64,000 nucleotides of DNA from an uncultured Paracoccaceae bacterium (GTDB lineage: Bacteria; Pseudomonadota; Alphaproteobacteria; Rhodobacterales; Rhodobacteraceae), in contig CALFSV010000065.1 of the NCBI GenBank assembly GCA_937916485.1, positions 66,729 to 130,728 of the forward strand, read 5' to 3'. The translations under genes were made by a program, and so were the position numbers. Positions 21,010-30,018 of the stretch are shown here, in pieces (position 1 is the first letter of the stretch; the number at the start of each line of letters is the position of its first letter). The notes under the pieces were generated by a model. It searched no databases and was not told the origin of the DNA. It saw only the letters and a program-made list of their open reading frames with translations.

Positions 21010-21759
21010 CTAGTTGGAGTAATTTGAGCCTTCTTCGTCAAGGATCGCCTTGAGTTCGGCAAGGTGGCGGATGTCTTGTTCGGGGTAGGCTTCGATTTCC
21101 GCAGCCGTTTTTTCGGCGACATCATCGGGCAGAACCCGAAGCGGCTGACCGGTCTGGAGGGCCCGGATGTATGTTTCGGCCGACCGTTCGAAATAGAACA
21201 GCCTGTTGAACGTCTCGGCCACGGTCGCTCCGATCACAAGCACGCCGTGGTTTCCCATCACCATCACCTTCTTCTTTGGATCGGTGAACAGTGCGGCACA
21301 GCGTTCCCCCTCTTCCTCGAAGGCCAGTCCACCATAGGCCTCGTCGATGACAACCCGGTCGTAGAACATGGCCGAGTTCTGGTCGATGGCCGGCAGCCGC
21401 GAGTCTGCAAGGCTGGCAAGCACTGTGGCAAAGATCGAATGGCAATGCATCGCACAGCGGGCGTGAGGAACATGCCGGTGGATCGCCCCGTGCAGACCCC
21501 AGGCCGTGGGGTCGGGCGCGTTGGGTCCGGTCAGCGCATCCGGGTCATCCGCATCCACGACAATAAGGTCCGACGCCCGGATGCGGGAAAAATGCATCTG
21601 GTTTGGATTCATCAGGAACTTTGTGCCGCTATCGTTGATCGCCAGCGAAAAATGATTTGCAACCGCTTCATGTAGGTTAAGCCGTGCGGTCCAGCGAAAA
21701 GCGGCAGCCAGGTCGACACGCGCCTCCCAGTGATCAAGGTTCGGCCGGTCCTGTTTCAT
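21010..21759 (-). CDS. Class II aldolase/adducin family protein
   Basis: A 249-residue member of the fuculose-aldolase/adducin fold. The zinc-binding region is visible as RHVPHARCAMHCHSIFAT (two histidines of the HxH pair), and a third ligand in MGNHGVLVIG. Bacterial members are aldolases, dehydratases or epimerases for hydroxy-acids and sugars. ATG 21759 is chosen over an upstream TTG (21777) because GAGGAGA lies upstream of it at suitable distance. It is divergent from adenine deaminase with 136 bases between, and is first in the minus-strand acyl-CoA set. Function is not assignable further. Confidence 0.82.
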   Translation of the reverse strand: MKQDRPNLDHWEARVDLAAAFRWTARLNLHEAVANHFSLAINDSGTKFLMNPNQMHFSRIRASDLIVVDADDPDALTGPNAPDPTAWGLHGAIHRHVPHARCAMHCHSIFATVLASLADSRLPAIDQNSAMFYDRVVIDEAYGGLAFEEEGERCAALFTDPKKKVMVMGNHGVLVIGATVAETFNRLFYFERSAETYIRALQTGQPLRVLPDDVAEKTAAEIEAYPEQDIRHLAELKAILDEEGSNYSN

Positions 21760-21895
21760 CGTCAAAAGTCTCCTCAAATCTTTGGCGAACGCTGACAGGG
21801 CCGTCTTGTGCGTTCAAGCCAGAAAGCGACAGGGCGAGTCGGTTTGCAGTCGGAACTGTCTTGCGGACGTTGCATGGTTGGTGTGAGATTTGAAA

Positions 21896-23695
21896 ATGGT
21901 ATATAACATTAAAACATGGGCTGAGAGTGCCCCCCGTCTTGTCGCAGTTGCTGCAGGTCGCTCGCCCGCCGATATGGTCATCCGCGGTGGCAAACTGGTC
22001 AATGTTCAAAGTCGCGAAGTGCTAGATGGCTGGCAGATTGCTGTCGCCGACGGCCGCTTTGCCTATGTCGGGCCTGACGCGTCCCATTGCATCGGTCCCG
22101 ATACCGAGGTGATCGAGGCTGAGGGTCGCTATATGATCCCCGGCCTGTGCGACGGCCACATGCACATCGAAAGCGGAATGCTGACTCCGGCCGAATTCGC
22201 CGCTGCCGTCATCCCGCATGGCACGACCACCATGTTCACCGACCCGCATGAGATTGCCAATGTGCTGGGGCTGGCGGGTGTCCGCATGATGCATGACGAG
22301 GCCCTGATGCAGCCGGTCAACATCTTTACCCAGATGCCCTCCTGTGCGCCCTCTGCCCCGGGGCTTGAGACGACCGGTTATGAGATTGGCCCAGATGATG
22401 TGGCCGAGGCGATGACATGGCCGGGCATCATCGGGCTGGGTGAGATGATGAATTACCCCGGTGTCGTGAACGGTGATCCGCAGATGCTGGCCGAGATCGC
22501 AGCAACGATGTTGGCGGGCAAGACGGTCGGGGGGCACTATGCTTCGCCAGATCGCAGTATCCCGTTTCACGCCTATGTCGCAGGTGGCCCGGCTGACGAT
22601 CACGAAGGTACGGCCGAGGATGATGCGGTCGCCCGCGCCCGACAGGGCATGCGCTCAATGCTGCGCCTGGGATCGGCGTGGTACGATGTGGAAAGCCAGA
22701 TCACGGCGATCACGCAAAAGGGGCTCGACCCCCGGAACTTTATCCTCTGCACCGATGATTGCCATTCAGGGACGCTGGTCAATGATGGTCACATGAACCG
22801 TGTGGTCCGCCATGCCATCGCCTGCGGCTGTGATCCCTTGATCGCCCTGCAGATGGCCACGGTGAATACTGCCACCCATTTCGGGCTGGAACGTGAGTTG
22901 GGGAGCATCGCGCCCGGCCGTCGTGCAGATGTTATTTTGACGTCGGATCTTAATTTGATTCCAATTGATGTGGTGATCGCGCGTGGTGTGATTGTCGCCC
23001 GCGAAGGCAAGATCATGGTGGACTGCCCTCACTATCACTGGCCCGACAGTGCCCGGCAGACTGTGAGGCTGGGCAAAACGCTGGCCGCTGCGGACTTTGA
23101 GATTGCTGCCCCCGAAGGCGCCAATGCCGTTAAGGCCAAGGTGATTGGGGTTGTCGAAAATCAGGCTCCAACAAAGGCGCTCACCGCAGAGTTGCCGGTC
23201 GTCGAAGGCCTCGTCGAGGCGGAGGGCGGCGTTGCGCAAATTGCGCTGGTGGAACGCCACAGGGCAACGGGCGGTGTCACCAACGGCTTTGTCTCGGGCT
23301 TTGGCTACGAGGGCGAGATGGCCATCGCTTCGACCGTGGCACACGACAGCCACCATATGATCGTCGTCGGCACCAGCCGCGAGATGATGGCCAAGGCGGC
23401 CAACCGGCTAGGTGAAGTGGGCGGCGGGATCACAGTCTGGAAAGACGGCGCAGAAATCGCCCTTGTTGAACTGCCCATCGCCGGATTGATGTCCGACAGT
23501 CCTGCGGCACAGGTCGCGGCCCAGGCCGATGCAATGGTCGCGGCGATGGCCTCCTGCGGCTGCGTACTCAACAACGCCTATATGCAGCATTCCTTGCTGG
23601 CGCTTGTGGTGATCCCGGAACTCAGGATATCCGACCTTGGATTGGTCGACGTCAGGACCTTTGAGATTACCGACCTGTTCGAGGACAACGCATGA
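21896..23695 (+). CDS. ade: Adenine deaminase
   Basis: A 599-residue metal-dependent amidohydrolase that converts adenine to hypoxanthine and ammonia. Metal ligands appear in CDGHMHIESGMLTP (near residue 82), GHYASPD (near 210) and CTDDCHSGTLVNDGHMNR (near 285); the C-terminal domain contains VAHDSHHMIVVG, characteristic of Ade proteins. ATG 21896 is preferred over a TTG six bases earlier. The stop overlaps the AMP nucleosidase start (ATGA). Together they make a short route AMP to adenine to hypoxanthine. Confidence 0.94.
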   Translation: MVYNIKTWAESAPRLVAVAAGRSPADMVIRGGKLVNVQSREVLDGWQIAVADGRFAYVGPDASHCIGPDTEVIEAEGRYMIPGLCDGHMHIESGMLTPAEFAAAVIPHGTTTMFTDPHEIANVLGLAGVRMMHDEALMQPVNIFTQMPSCAPSAPGLETTGYEIGPDDVAEAMTWPGIIGLGEMMNYPGVVNGDPQMLAEIAATMLAGKTVGGHYASPDRSIPFHAYVAGGPADDHEGTAEDDAVARARQGMRSMLRLGSAWYDVESQITAITQKGLDPRNFILCTDDCHSGTLVNDGHMNRVVRHAIACGCDPLIALQMATVNTATHFGLERELGSIAPGRRADVILTSDLNLIPIDVVIARGVIVAREGKIMVDCPHYHWPDSARQTVRLGKTLAAADFEIAAPEGANAVKAKVIGVVENQAPTKALTAELPVVEGLVEAEGGVAQIALVERHRATGGVTNGFVSGFGYEGEMAIASTVAHDSHHMIVVGTSREMMAKAANRLGEVGGGITVWKDGAEIALVELPIAGLMSDSPAAQVAAQADAMVAAMASCGCVLNNAYMQHSLLALVVIPELRISDLGLVDVRTFEITDLFEDNA

Positions 23696-25173
23696 CCCTG
23701 TCAGAGCCAACCGAAATCCACACCCCACCGATGACCGCACCCGAGGCGTTCACCGATCCGGTCCGCGCTGTTGAAAGGTTGACCGAGCTTTACGCAGAGG
23801 CCGTCGCCTTTCTGGGTGAAAATTTTGCCAAATCGATGACCGAGGGTCGTCCCGCAGGGCGGGTAAGGGCATTCTACCCCGAGATCCGGTTTGCCACCTC
23901 CACCTTTGAGCTGGCCGACAGCCGTCTAAGCTTTGGCCACGTTGCCCAACCTGGCGTCTACTCGACCACGATCACCCGGCCGGTTCTCTTTGGGAACTAC
24001 CTTGAACAGCAGATCAAGCTTTTAATCCAGAACCACAATGTCCCGGTTCTTATCGGGGTGTCTGACACGCCGATGCCGCTGCATTTTGCGATGGCGAATG
24101 ATGCGGCCATATCCGTCCCGCAAGAGGGGGCGGCGGACTTTCACTTGCGCGATGTCTTTGACGTGCCGGATCTGTCGACGACCAATGATGACATCGTCAA
24201 CGGGGCTGGCTTTCATTACCCGGACGGCTCTGCCCCGCTGGCTCCGTTCACGGCCCAACGAGTGGACTATTCGCTGGCCCGGCTGTCGCATTACACAGCG
24301 ACTGCACCGGATCATTTCCAAAACCACGTCCTGTTCACCAACTACCAGTTCTACGTCGAAGAGTTTGAGGCCTACGCCCGCAAGATGCTGGCCGATCCCG
24401 ACAGCGGTTACACCGCCTTTGTCGGTCCGGGCAACACGATCCTGACCACGGCGGATGGTGATCTGCCCGTGCCAGCCAAGCTGCCGCAAATGCCAAGCTA
24501 TCACCTCAAGCGTGAGAATGGGGCGGGGATCACCCTTGTGAACATCGGGGTCGGGCCGTCGAATGCCAAGACAGCGACGGATCATATTGCGGTTCTGCGA
24601 CCACATGCCTGGCTGATGGTCGGCCATTGCGCAGGTCTTCGCAACTCGCAGCGGCTGGGCGATTTTGTCCTGGCTCACGCCTATCTGCGCGAGGACAAGG
24701 TGCTGGACGATGACCTTCCGGTCTGGGTTCCGATCCCGCCGCTGGCCGAGATCCAGATTGCCCTAGAGAATGCTGTTGCCGCCGTTACCGAGCTTGAGGG
24801 ATACGAACTCAAGCGGATCATGCGGACGGGAACGGTCGCGAGCCTTGATAACCGCAACTGGGAGTTGCGTGACCAGACCGGCCCGGTCCAACGACTGTCC
24901 CAGTCCCGCGCTATCGCGCTCGATATGGAAAGTGCCACGATCGCGGCCAACGGTTTCCGGTTTCGCGTTCCTTATGGGACGCTTTTGTGCGTCAGTGACA
25001 AGCCCCTTCACGGTGAACTGAAACTGCCCGGAATGGCATCGGATTTCTATAAGACTCAGGTTTCAAGGCACTTGATGATCGGCATCCGGGCGATGGAACG
25101 TTTGCGCGACATGCCACTCGAACGGATACACAGCCGCAAGTTGCGTAGCTTTGAAGAGACGGCTTTCCTCTGA
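23692..25173 (+). CDS. amn: AMP nucleosidase
   Basis: A 493-residue enzyme, the length of E. coli Amn, that hydrolyses AMP to adenine and ribose-5-phosphate. The N-terminal AMP-specific domain is followed by a nucleoside-phosphorylase-like domain; NIGVGPSNAKTATDHIAVLR and WLMVGHCAGLRNSQRLGDFV are clear Amn segments, and the active-site Glu lies in ALDMESATIAANGFR. The start overlaps the ade stop. The pairing with adenine deaminase indicates purine salvage or adenylate-pool control. Confidence 0.95.
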   Translation: MTLSEPTEIHTPPMTAPEAFTDPVRAVERLTELYAEAVAFLGENFAKSMTEGRPAGRVRAFYPEIRFATSTFELADSRLSFGHVAQPGVYSTTITRPVLFGNYLEQQIKLLIQNHNVPVLIGVSDTPMPLHFAMANDAAISVPQEGAADFHLRDVFDVPDLSTTNDDIVNGAGFHYPDGSAPLAPFTAQRVDYSLARLSHYTATAPDHFQNHVLFTNYQFYVEEFEAYARKMLADPDSGYTAFVGPGNTILTTADGDLPVPAKLPQMPSYHLKRENGAGITLVNIGVGPSNAKTATDHIAVLRPHAWLMVGHCAGLRNSQRLGDFVLAHAYLREDKVLDDDLPVWVPIPPLAEIQIALENAVAAVTELEGYELKRIMRTGTVASLDNRNWELRDQTGPVQRLSQSRAIALDMESATIAANGFRFRVPYGTLLCVSDKPLHGELKLPGMASDFYKTQVSRHLMIGIRAMERLRDMPLERIHSRKLRSFEETAFL

Positions 25174-25305
25174 AATCGCCAAAATGCCTACAATCCGCGC
25201 TGTTTTCCCTTGCATTGTGCCTCAATTTCTTGTGGACCTATACAACATCGCGTGTGTAGGCACGAAATTGGCCCCAATTGCGGGCTGCGAGCAGGGAGAC
25301 CAGAA

Positions 25306-25596
25306 ATGGCAAAAGCACCAATGACAAAGGCGCAGCTTATCGCTGCCCTGGCCGAGAAGACTGAGACCGACAAGAAATCCGCTGCAGCAGCGCTGGACGC
25401 CATGGTGGCGATCATCACCGACGAAGTGTCCGGTGGCGGTGCAGTGACGCTTCCGGGTGTTGGCAAGATTTATTGCCGCGAGCGCCCCGAGCGCATGGTT
25501 CGCAACCCCGCGACGGGCGAGCAGATCAAGAAAGAGTCCGACAAGGTGGTCAAGATGACCATCGCCAAGGCACTCAAGGACAGCGTGAACGGCTAA
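25306..25596 (+). CDS. HU family DNA-binding protein
   Basis: A 96-residue histone-like protein that bends DNA as a dimer. MTKAQLIAALAEKTETDKKS is the N-terminal helical pair and VTLPGVGKIYCRERPERMVRNP is the beta-arm with the Arg-Asn-Pro tip. The start at 25306 is chosen because the upstream extension is not HU-like. It stands alone with a 132-base upstream region and its own terminator. HU versus IHF cannot be settled, though the short, Lys/Ala-rich N-terminus resembles roseobacter HU. Confidence 0.93.
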   Translation: MAKAPMTKAQLIAALAEKTETDKKSAAAALDAMVAIITDEVSGGGAVTLPGVGKIYCRERPERMVRNPATGEQIKKESDKVVKMTIAKALKDSVNG

Positions 25597-25621
25597 GCCG
25601 CTTCACCAGTCTGACGGTTTC

Positions 25622-25649
25622 AAGGGTCGCCCATCGGGCGACCCTTTTG
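25622..25649 (+). terminator. Intrinsic terminator of the HU gene
   Basis: AAGGGTCGCCC (25622-25632), three-base loop, GGGCGACCCTT (25636-25646), followed by TTG. An 11-bp stem with a short T-tract, 25 bases after the HU stop. Confidence 0.88.
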
Positions 25650-25713
25650 TTTGTGGCAAGGGCTATGGTCATTTCCTTCTGCTGGGTCTAGCAGATCCGC
25701 GAAAGGGGACATC

Positions 25714-26601
25714 ATGGACGTTCGCGCGATTGCAATGGGGCTGGTCTTTGCGATCATCTGGTCCTCGGCCTTTACCTCGGCACGTGTCATCGTCGAGTAC
25801 GCGCCGCCCCTGACGGCGCTTGCCCTGCGCTTTCTGGTATCCGGCCTGATTGGCATCGGTATTGCCGCAGCTCTTGGCCAAAGCGCCCGACTGAGCCGGC
25901 GGCAATGGACTGGAGTCGTCGTCTTTGGTATCTGCCAGAACGCCCTTTACCTTGGGATGAACTTCGTCGCGATGCAGACGGTCGAGGCGTCTTTTGCGGC
26001 CATCATCGCCTCGACCATGCCGCTTCTTGTTGCGCTTGTCGGCTGGGTTTTGCTTGGCGATCGGCCGCGTCCGTTGGCAATCGTCGGGCTTCTTGCCGGG
26101 GTGGTCGGAGTGGCCATCATCATGGGATCACGGCTACAGGGCCATGTCGATCCGCTTGGCACCCTCTTGTGCGTGCTCGGGGTCGTGTCCCTGACAGTGG
26201 CGACCCTGGCGGTACGGGGCGCGACGTCGGGGGGGAATGTCCTGATGATCGTCGGATTGCAAATGCTGGTCGGGGCGGCGCTTCTGGCGATCCCGGCGGC
26301 CCTGTTCGAAACATTTGACGTCACCTGGAACTGGCAACTTGGCGTCGCATTCGGTTACACAACGCTCTTCCCCGGCCTCGTTGCGACCGTCGTCTGGTTT
26401 CTGCTGGTGCAGCGGATCGGCGCGGTCAAGGCGGCGACGTTCCACTTCCTCAACCCGTTCTTCGGGGTGGCCATTGCTGCGGTCTTGTTGGGCGAAAGCC
26501 TCGACCTTCTGGATGTTCTGGGGGTTGTCATTATCGCCGGTGGCATCCTTGCCGTTCAGCTGTCACGTCAAAGCTCCAAGCCTCAGCCCACGATGAGTTG
26601 A
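25714..26601 (+). CDS. EamA/DMT family permease
   Basis: A 295-residue, ten-TM drug/metabolite transporter made of two EamA repeats (about 5-135 and 150-285), starting IIWSSAFTSARVIVEYAPP and ending IAGGILAVQLS. The start at 25714 follows AAAGGGGA. Family members export amino acids, amines or nucleotide-sugar-like compounds; the substrate is unknown. It lies between HU and the CcdA-like gene on the same strand. Confidence 0.88.
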   Translation: MDVRAIAMGLVFAIIWSSAFTSARVIVEYAPPLTALALRFLVSGLIGIGIAAALGQSARLSRRQWTGVVVFGICQNALYLGMNFVAMQTVEASFAAIIASTMPLLVALVGWVLLGDRPRPLAIVGLLAGVVGVAIIMGSRLQGHVDPLGTLLCVLGVVSLTVATLAVRGATSGGNVLMIVGLQMLVGAALLAIPAALFETFDVTWNWQLGVAFGYTTLFPGLVATVVWFLLVQRIGAVKAATFHFLNPFFGVAIAAVLLGESLDLLDVLGVVIIAGGILAVQLSRQSSKPQPTMS

Positions 26602-26647
26602 CCCGTTGTAACCCGACAAGGGGCTGACAGCCCTACGGCCTTTGACC

Positions 26648-27373
26648 ATGGTCGGGCGCATGGAGCTCTTGTTCGGATACCTGGCCGGTCTTCTGACCCT
26701 GATCAACCCCTGCGTCCTGCCGGTGTTGCCGATCGTTCTGGCGACCGCCCTTCAGGCGACGCGCTGGGGTCCGGTGGCGTTAGCGGCAGGGATGAGCCTG
26801 TCCTTTGTCACCTTTGGGCTGGGTTTGGCGGTCTTTGGTCGGGCCATCGGCCTTATGCCGGAAACTGTGGCGCAAGTAGGTGCCTTGTTCATGATTGGTT
26901 TTGGGGCGGTGCTTCTCGTCCCCCGCTTTTCCGACCGCTTCGCCCTTGCGACGGCCGGGGTGTCGGCGCGGGCGGATGCGGGGATCGACAGGATCGACCA
27001 AAGCGGGGTCCAAGGCCAGTTTCTGGGTGGCCTGCTGCTTGGGGCGGTTTGGGTGCCTTGTGTTGGGCCAACCCTGGGCGGGGCGTCTGCGCTTGCCTCG
27101 CAGGGGGAAAGCCTGCTTTGGGCCGGGGCGATCATGGCCTCTTTTGCCCTGGGTATCTCGACCATCATTCTTGCGCTGGGCTATGGCGCGCAAAACGCCA
27201 TCCGACGTCGCCGCGACCTGCTGCGCCGGATTGCCGAGAAAGCCCGGCCTGCGATGGGCATTATATTCGTCCTGACCGGCCTCGCCCTGTTCCTGGAACT
27301 CCACAAATACGCCGAGATCTGGCTGATCCAGACCTTGCCCTTCTGGCTTCAGGACCTGTCGGTCCGCTTTTGA
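26648..27373 (+). CDS. CcdA-like thiol:disulfide transmembrane protein
   Basis: A 241-residue protein with about six TM helices. NPCVLPVLPIVLATAL near residue 20 and WVPCVGPTLGGASAL near 137 carry the paired cysteines used by CcdA/DsbD-beta to carry electrons across the membrane. A thioredoxin-like protein with a Tat-type leader follows 14 bases later, making a natural periplasmic partner. The start is uncertain: ATG 26648 or ATG 26660 (MELLFGYLAG); neither has a clear ribosome binding site. Confidence 0.87.
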   Translation: MVGRMELLFGYLAGLLTLINPCVLPVLPIVLATALQATRWGPVALAAGMSLSFVTFGLGLAVFGRAIGLMPETVAQVGALFMIGFGAVLLVPRFSDRFALATAGVSARADAGIDRIDQSGVQGQFLGGLLLGAVWVPCVGPTLGGASALASQGESLLWAGAIMASFALGISTIILALGYGAQNAIRRRRDLLRRIAEKARPAMGIIFVLTGLALFLELHKYAEIWLIQTLPFWLQDLSVRF

Positions 27374-27387
27374 CAAGGAGAATGCTC

Positions 27388-27795
27388 ATGCAACGCCGCA
27401 CCTTCCTCGCCCTCACCGGGGCCGCCACGATTGCGCCACTGACGGTCCATGCTGCCCCGCTGGACTATACACCGGGTCTTGTGACCGAGCGGCTTGCCGC
27501 GGGCGAGACGGTTTTCGTGGATTTCAAGGCCAGCTGGTGTTCCACCTGCGCTGCGCAATCGCGGGTCCTCGACAGCCTGAAGGCGGCCAATCCGGCATAC
27601 GAAGCGAACATTACCTTTGTCGACGTCGATTGGGACACCTACGGCAATGGTGATCTGGCCAACAGGCTGAACATCCCGCGACGGTCGACGCTGGTTGTCC
27701 TGCGCGGCGATCAAGAGCTTGGACGCATCGTCGCCGGGACCGCGCAGCGCGATATTCAGGCGTTGATGGATATCGCGCTGTCCGCCTCGTCCTGA
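27388..27795 (+). CDS. Periplasmic thioredoxin-family protein
   Basis: A 135-residue thioredoxin-like protein. The N-terminus MQRRTFLALTGAATIAP has twin arginines before a hydrophobic stretch and an Ala-rich cleavage site near residue 22, so Tat export is likely. The active site is WCSTC (50-54). ATG 27388 is chosen because AAGGAG lies seven bases upstream, whereas an ATG at 27382 is too close. Its CcdA-like neighbour upstream probably reduces it. Its 3' end overlaps the convergent bhcR by 40 bases. Confidence 0.85.
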   Translation: MQRRTFLALTGAATIAPLTVHAAPLDYTPGLVTERLAAGETVFVDFKASWCSTCAAQSRVLDSLKAANPAYEANITFVDVDWDTYGNGDLANRLNIPRRSTLVVLRGDQELGRIVAGTAQRDIQALMDIALSASS

Positions 27796-28604
27796 CGCGG
27801 GCGGCCGCCGATGGCGCGGGTCAGGGCATCGGCTGCCCTGATCACCCGTTCGCCCAATCTGGCGATCGACTGATCCTCGATCCGGCTGGTGGGGCCTGAC
27901 ACGGAAATCCCTGCCACCGCCTCGCCGTGCACGTCATAGATGGCAGCGGCGATGCAGCGCATGCCAAGGTTCTTTTCTTCCGCATCGATAGAGTATCCGC
28001 GCCCCTGTATCGCAACGAGGTCCCGGCGTAGGTCGTCGGGGGCGGTAAGGGTGTGCTGGGTGAATGAGGTCAAGACATTGCCCTCAAGATACCGATCCAG
28101 CCGGTCGGACGGCATCTGTGACAACAACGCCTTTCCGATGCCAGAGGCATGCAGGGGCGACATGGTCCCCGGTGGAAAGAACGCGCGGATCGAGGCGTGG
28201 GTTTCGACCTGGCTGACGAACAGGACCGATCCGCCCTGTTGCACCCCAAGGTTTGCTGTTTCGCCCGTAGCCTCCATAAGGTCGCGCAGGATGGGCCGGG
28301 CGCGATCCACAAGCGAGGTCCGCCGCAGAAAGCGGGAGCCGATCAGAAACGCCCCCGCGCCGATGTGCCAAAGCTGCTGATCAGCCTCAAAGTCAACGAT
28401 GCCGCGCCCCTGAAGGGTGACAAGCACCCGGTAGACAGTGGCCGGGGACTGGTCGAGGTCCGACGCGAGGCCCGACAAGGTGGAGCCACCCATCTCGCTA
28501 AGCCGTTCAAGAACTTCCATCGCGCGATCCAGCGACTTGATGGTGTTCTGTTCGGTCTTGTCTTCCCAGTCGCGGGGACGGCCGCGGGCCTTGCGTTCGG
28601 TCAT
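27756..28604 (-). CDS. bhcR: IclR-family regulator BhcR
   Basis: A 282-residue IclR regulator: winged HTH at about 25-90 (STLSGLASDLDQSPATVYRV) and C-terminal effector domain with SGIGKALLSQMP and GMRCIAAAIYDVHGE. It is divergent from bhcABCD, and in Paracoccus denitrificans BhcR binds the bhc promoter and responds to glyoxylate, so the same role is inferred. ATG 28604 is chosen because upstream in-frame residues are not part of the family. The 223-base intergenic region carries candidate operators (28670-28710). Confidence 0.9.
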   Translation of the reverse strand: MTERKARGRPRDWEDKTEQNTIKSLDRAMEVLERLSEMGGSTLSGLASDLDQSPATVYRVLVTLQGRGIVDFEADQQLWHIGAGAFLIGSRFLRRTSLVDRARPILRDLMEATGETANLGVQQGGSVLFVSQVETHASIRAFFPPGTMSPLHASGIGKALLSQMPSDRLDRYLEGNVLTSFTQHTLTAPDDLRRDLVAIQGRGYSIDAEEKNLGMRCIAAAIYDVHGEAVAGISVSGPTSRIEDQSIARLGERVIRAADALTRAIGGRPRQDEADSAISINA

Positions 28605-28669
28605 ATTGCCCTCGAGATTTGATGCCGGTTGGCCATCGCTAGCGCGAGGTCTGACCCGCCTGCAAGGCA

Positions 28670-28710
28670 TTTTTCATCGTTGTGAAAAAGTAAATCGCTA
28701 TATGAAAAAA
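28670..28710. promoter_or_regulatory. Candidate BhcR operator in the bhcR-bhcA intergenic region
   Basis: TTTTTCA (28670-28676), six bases, TGAAAAA (28683-28689) form a perfect inverted repeat, and a further TGAAAAAA begins at 28703, 20 bases after the previous half-site. The spacing of about two helical turns and the location in an AT-rich stretch suit an IclR-type dimer-of-dimers site. This is inference from pattern only. Confidence 0.5.
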
Positions 28711-28827
28711 GTAAGATACTGATAAACATATGTAAATATGTGGAGCGAGAAAACGAAAAAACATTTCAAAAAAATTGCGGTGAGTGCAGGGGGCTCCTAT
28801 GAAAGGCCATCCAGAGGAGGATTTCGC

Positions 28828-30018
28828 ATGAGCTTTCAGAACCCCGTCTTTATTCCCGGCCCGACCAACATGCCGGAGGCGATCCGCAAAGCCTGCGATA
28901 TGCCGACCATCGACCACCGCTCGCCCCTGTTCGGTCAGATGCTGCACCCGGCCATCGAGGGTGTGCGCAAGGTGATGAAGTCATCCTCTGCCGAGATTTT
29001 CATATTTCCGTCCACCGGCACCGGCGGCTGGGAAACCGCCCTGACCAACACCCTGTCCCCCGGCGACAAGGTGCTCATGGCCCGCAACGGCATGTTCTCC
29101 CATCGTTGGATCGATATGTGCCAGCGTCACGGTCTGGACGTTCAGATCATCGAAACACCCTGGGGCCACGGCATTGACGCGGCAGAGTATGAGGCGGCCC
29201 TGACCGCCGATACTGCGCATCAGATCAAGGCGGTCCTTGCCACCCACAACGAAACCGCGACAGGGGTCCTGTCTGACATGGAGGCCGTGCGCCGGGCGAT
29301 GGATTCTGCCAGCCACCCCGCGCTTCTATTTGTCGATGGCGTGTCCTCTATCGGGTCGATGAACTTTGAATTCGACGCTTGGGGCGTGGATGTTGCCGTC
29401 ACGGGATCGCAAAAGGGCTTCATGCTGCCTCCCGGTCTGGCGATTGTGGGTTTCAGCGCCAAGGCGATGGACATGACAGCCAGGGCCAAGTTGCCGCGCA
29501 CCTTTTTTGACATCCGCGACATGGAAAAAGCCTACGCCAATAACGCCTATCCCTACACGCCGGCCGTTGGCCTGATCAACGGGCTGAGCCTGGCCTGTGA
29601 CATGCTGCTCAAAGAAGGGCTCGAGAACGTCTTTGCCCGTCACCATCGCATCGCCGAAGGCGTGCGCGCCGCTGTTGGTGGTTGGGGGCTGGAGATGTGC
29701 GCCGCCCGGCCCGAGTTCTATTCGGACAGTGTTAGTGCGGTTCGGACCCCGGCTGGCTTTGACGCGACCTCCATTGTGCAGCATGCGGCCACCAAATACG
29801 GCATGGCCTTTGGTGTTGGCCTTGGCGAAGTTGCGGGCAAGGTTTTCCGAATTGGCCACCTTGGCAGCCTGACCGACGCCATGATGCTTTCGGGGCTGGC
29901 AACGGCCGAGATGTGCATGGTCGACCTTGGTCTCGACATTAAGCTCGGCTCGGGCGTTGCGGCGGCGCAGGCCGTCTACATGGCCCCCCAGGTCATCGCC
30001 AAGAAGGACGCCGCGTGA
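28828..30018 (+). CDS. bhcA: Aspartate-glyoxylate aminotransferase BhcA
   Basis: A 396-residue class V PLP aminotransferase that makes glycine from glyoxylate using aspartate as donor, the entry step of the beta-hydroxyaspartate cycle. The N-terminus FIPGPTNMPEAIRKA is the alanine-glyoxylate aminotransferase signature; the Schiff-base lysine is about K196 in VTGSQKGFMLPPG. GAGGAGG precedes the ATG at 28828. Its stop overlaps the next start (TGATG). Serine-glyoxylate aminotransferase is the alternative on sequence alone; the bhc context decides. Confidence 0.93.
   Translation: MSFQNPVFIPGPTNMPEAIRKACDMPTIDHRSPLFGQMLHPAIEGVRKVMKSSSAEIFIFPSTGTGGWETALTNTLSPGDKVLMARNGMFSHRWIDMCQRHGLDVQIIETPWGHGIDAAEYEAALTADTAHQIKAVLATHNETATGVLSDMEAVRRAMDSASHPALLFVDGVSSIGSMNFEFDAWGVDVAVTGSQKGFMLPPGLAIVGFSAKAMDMTARAKLPRTFFDIRDMEKAYANNAYPYTPAVGLINGLSLACDMLLKEGLENVFARHHRIAEGVRAAVGGWGLEMCAARPEFYSDSVSAVRTPAGFDATSIVQHAATKYGMAFGVGLGEVAGKVFRIGHLGSLTDAMMLSGLATAEMCMVDLGLDIKLGSGVAAAQAVYMAPQVIAKKDAA

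Noticed and set aside
21760..21895. Purine riboswitch ahead of adenine deaminase
   Set aside because: The spacer of 136 bases lacks the three-way-junction core and conserved loop sequences; no convincing fold seen.
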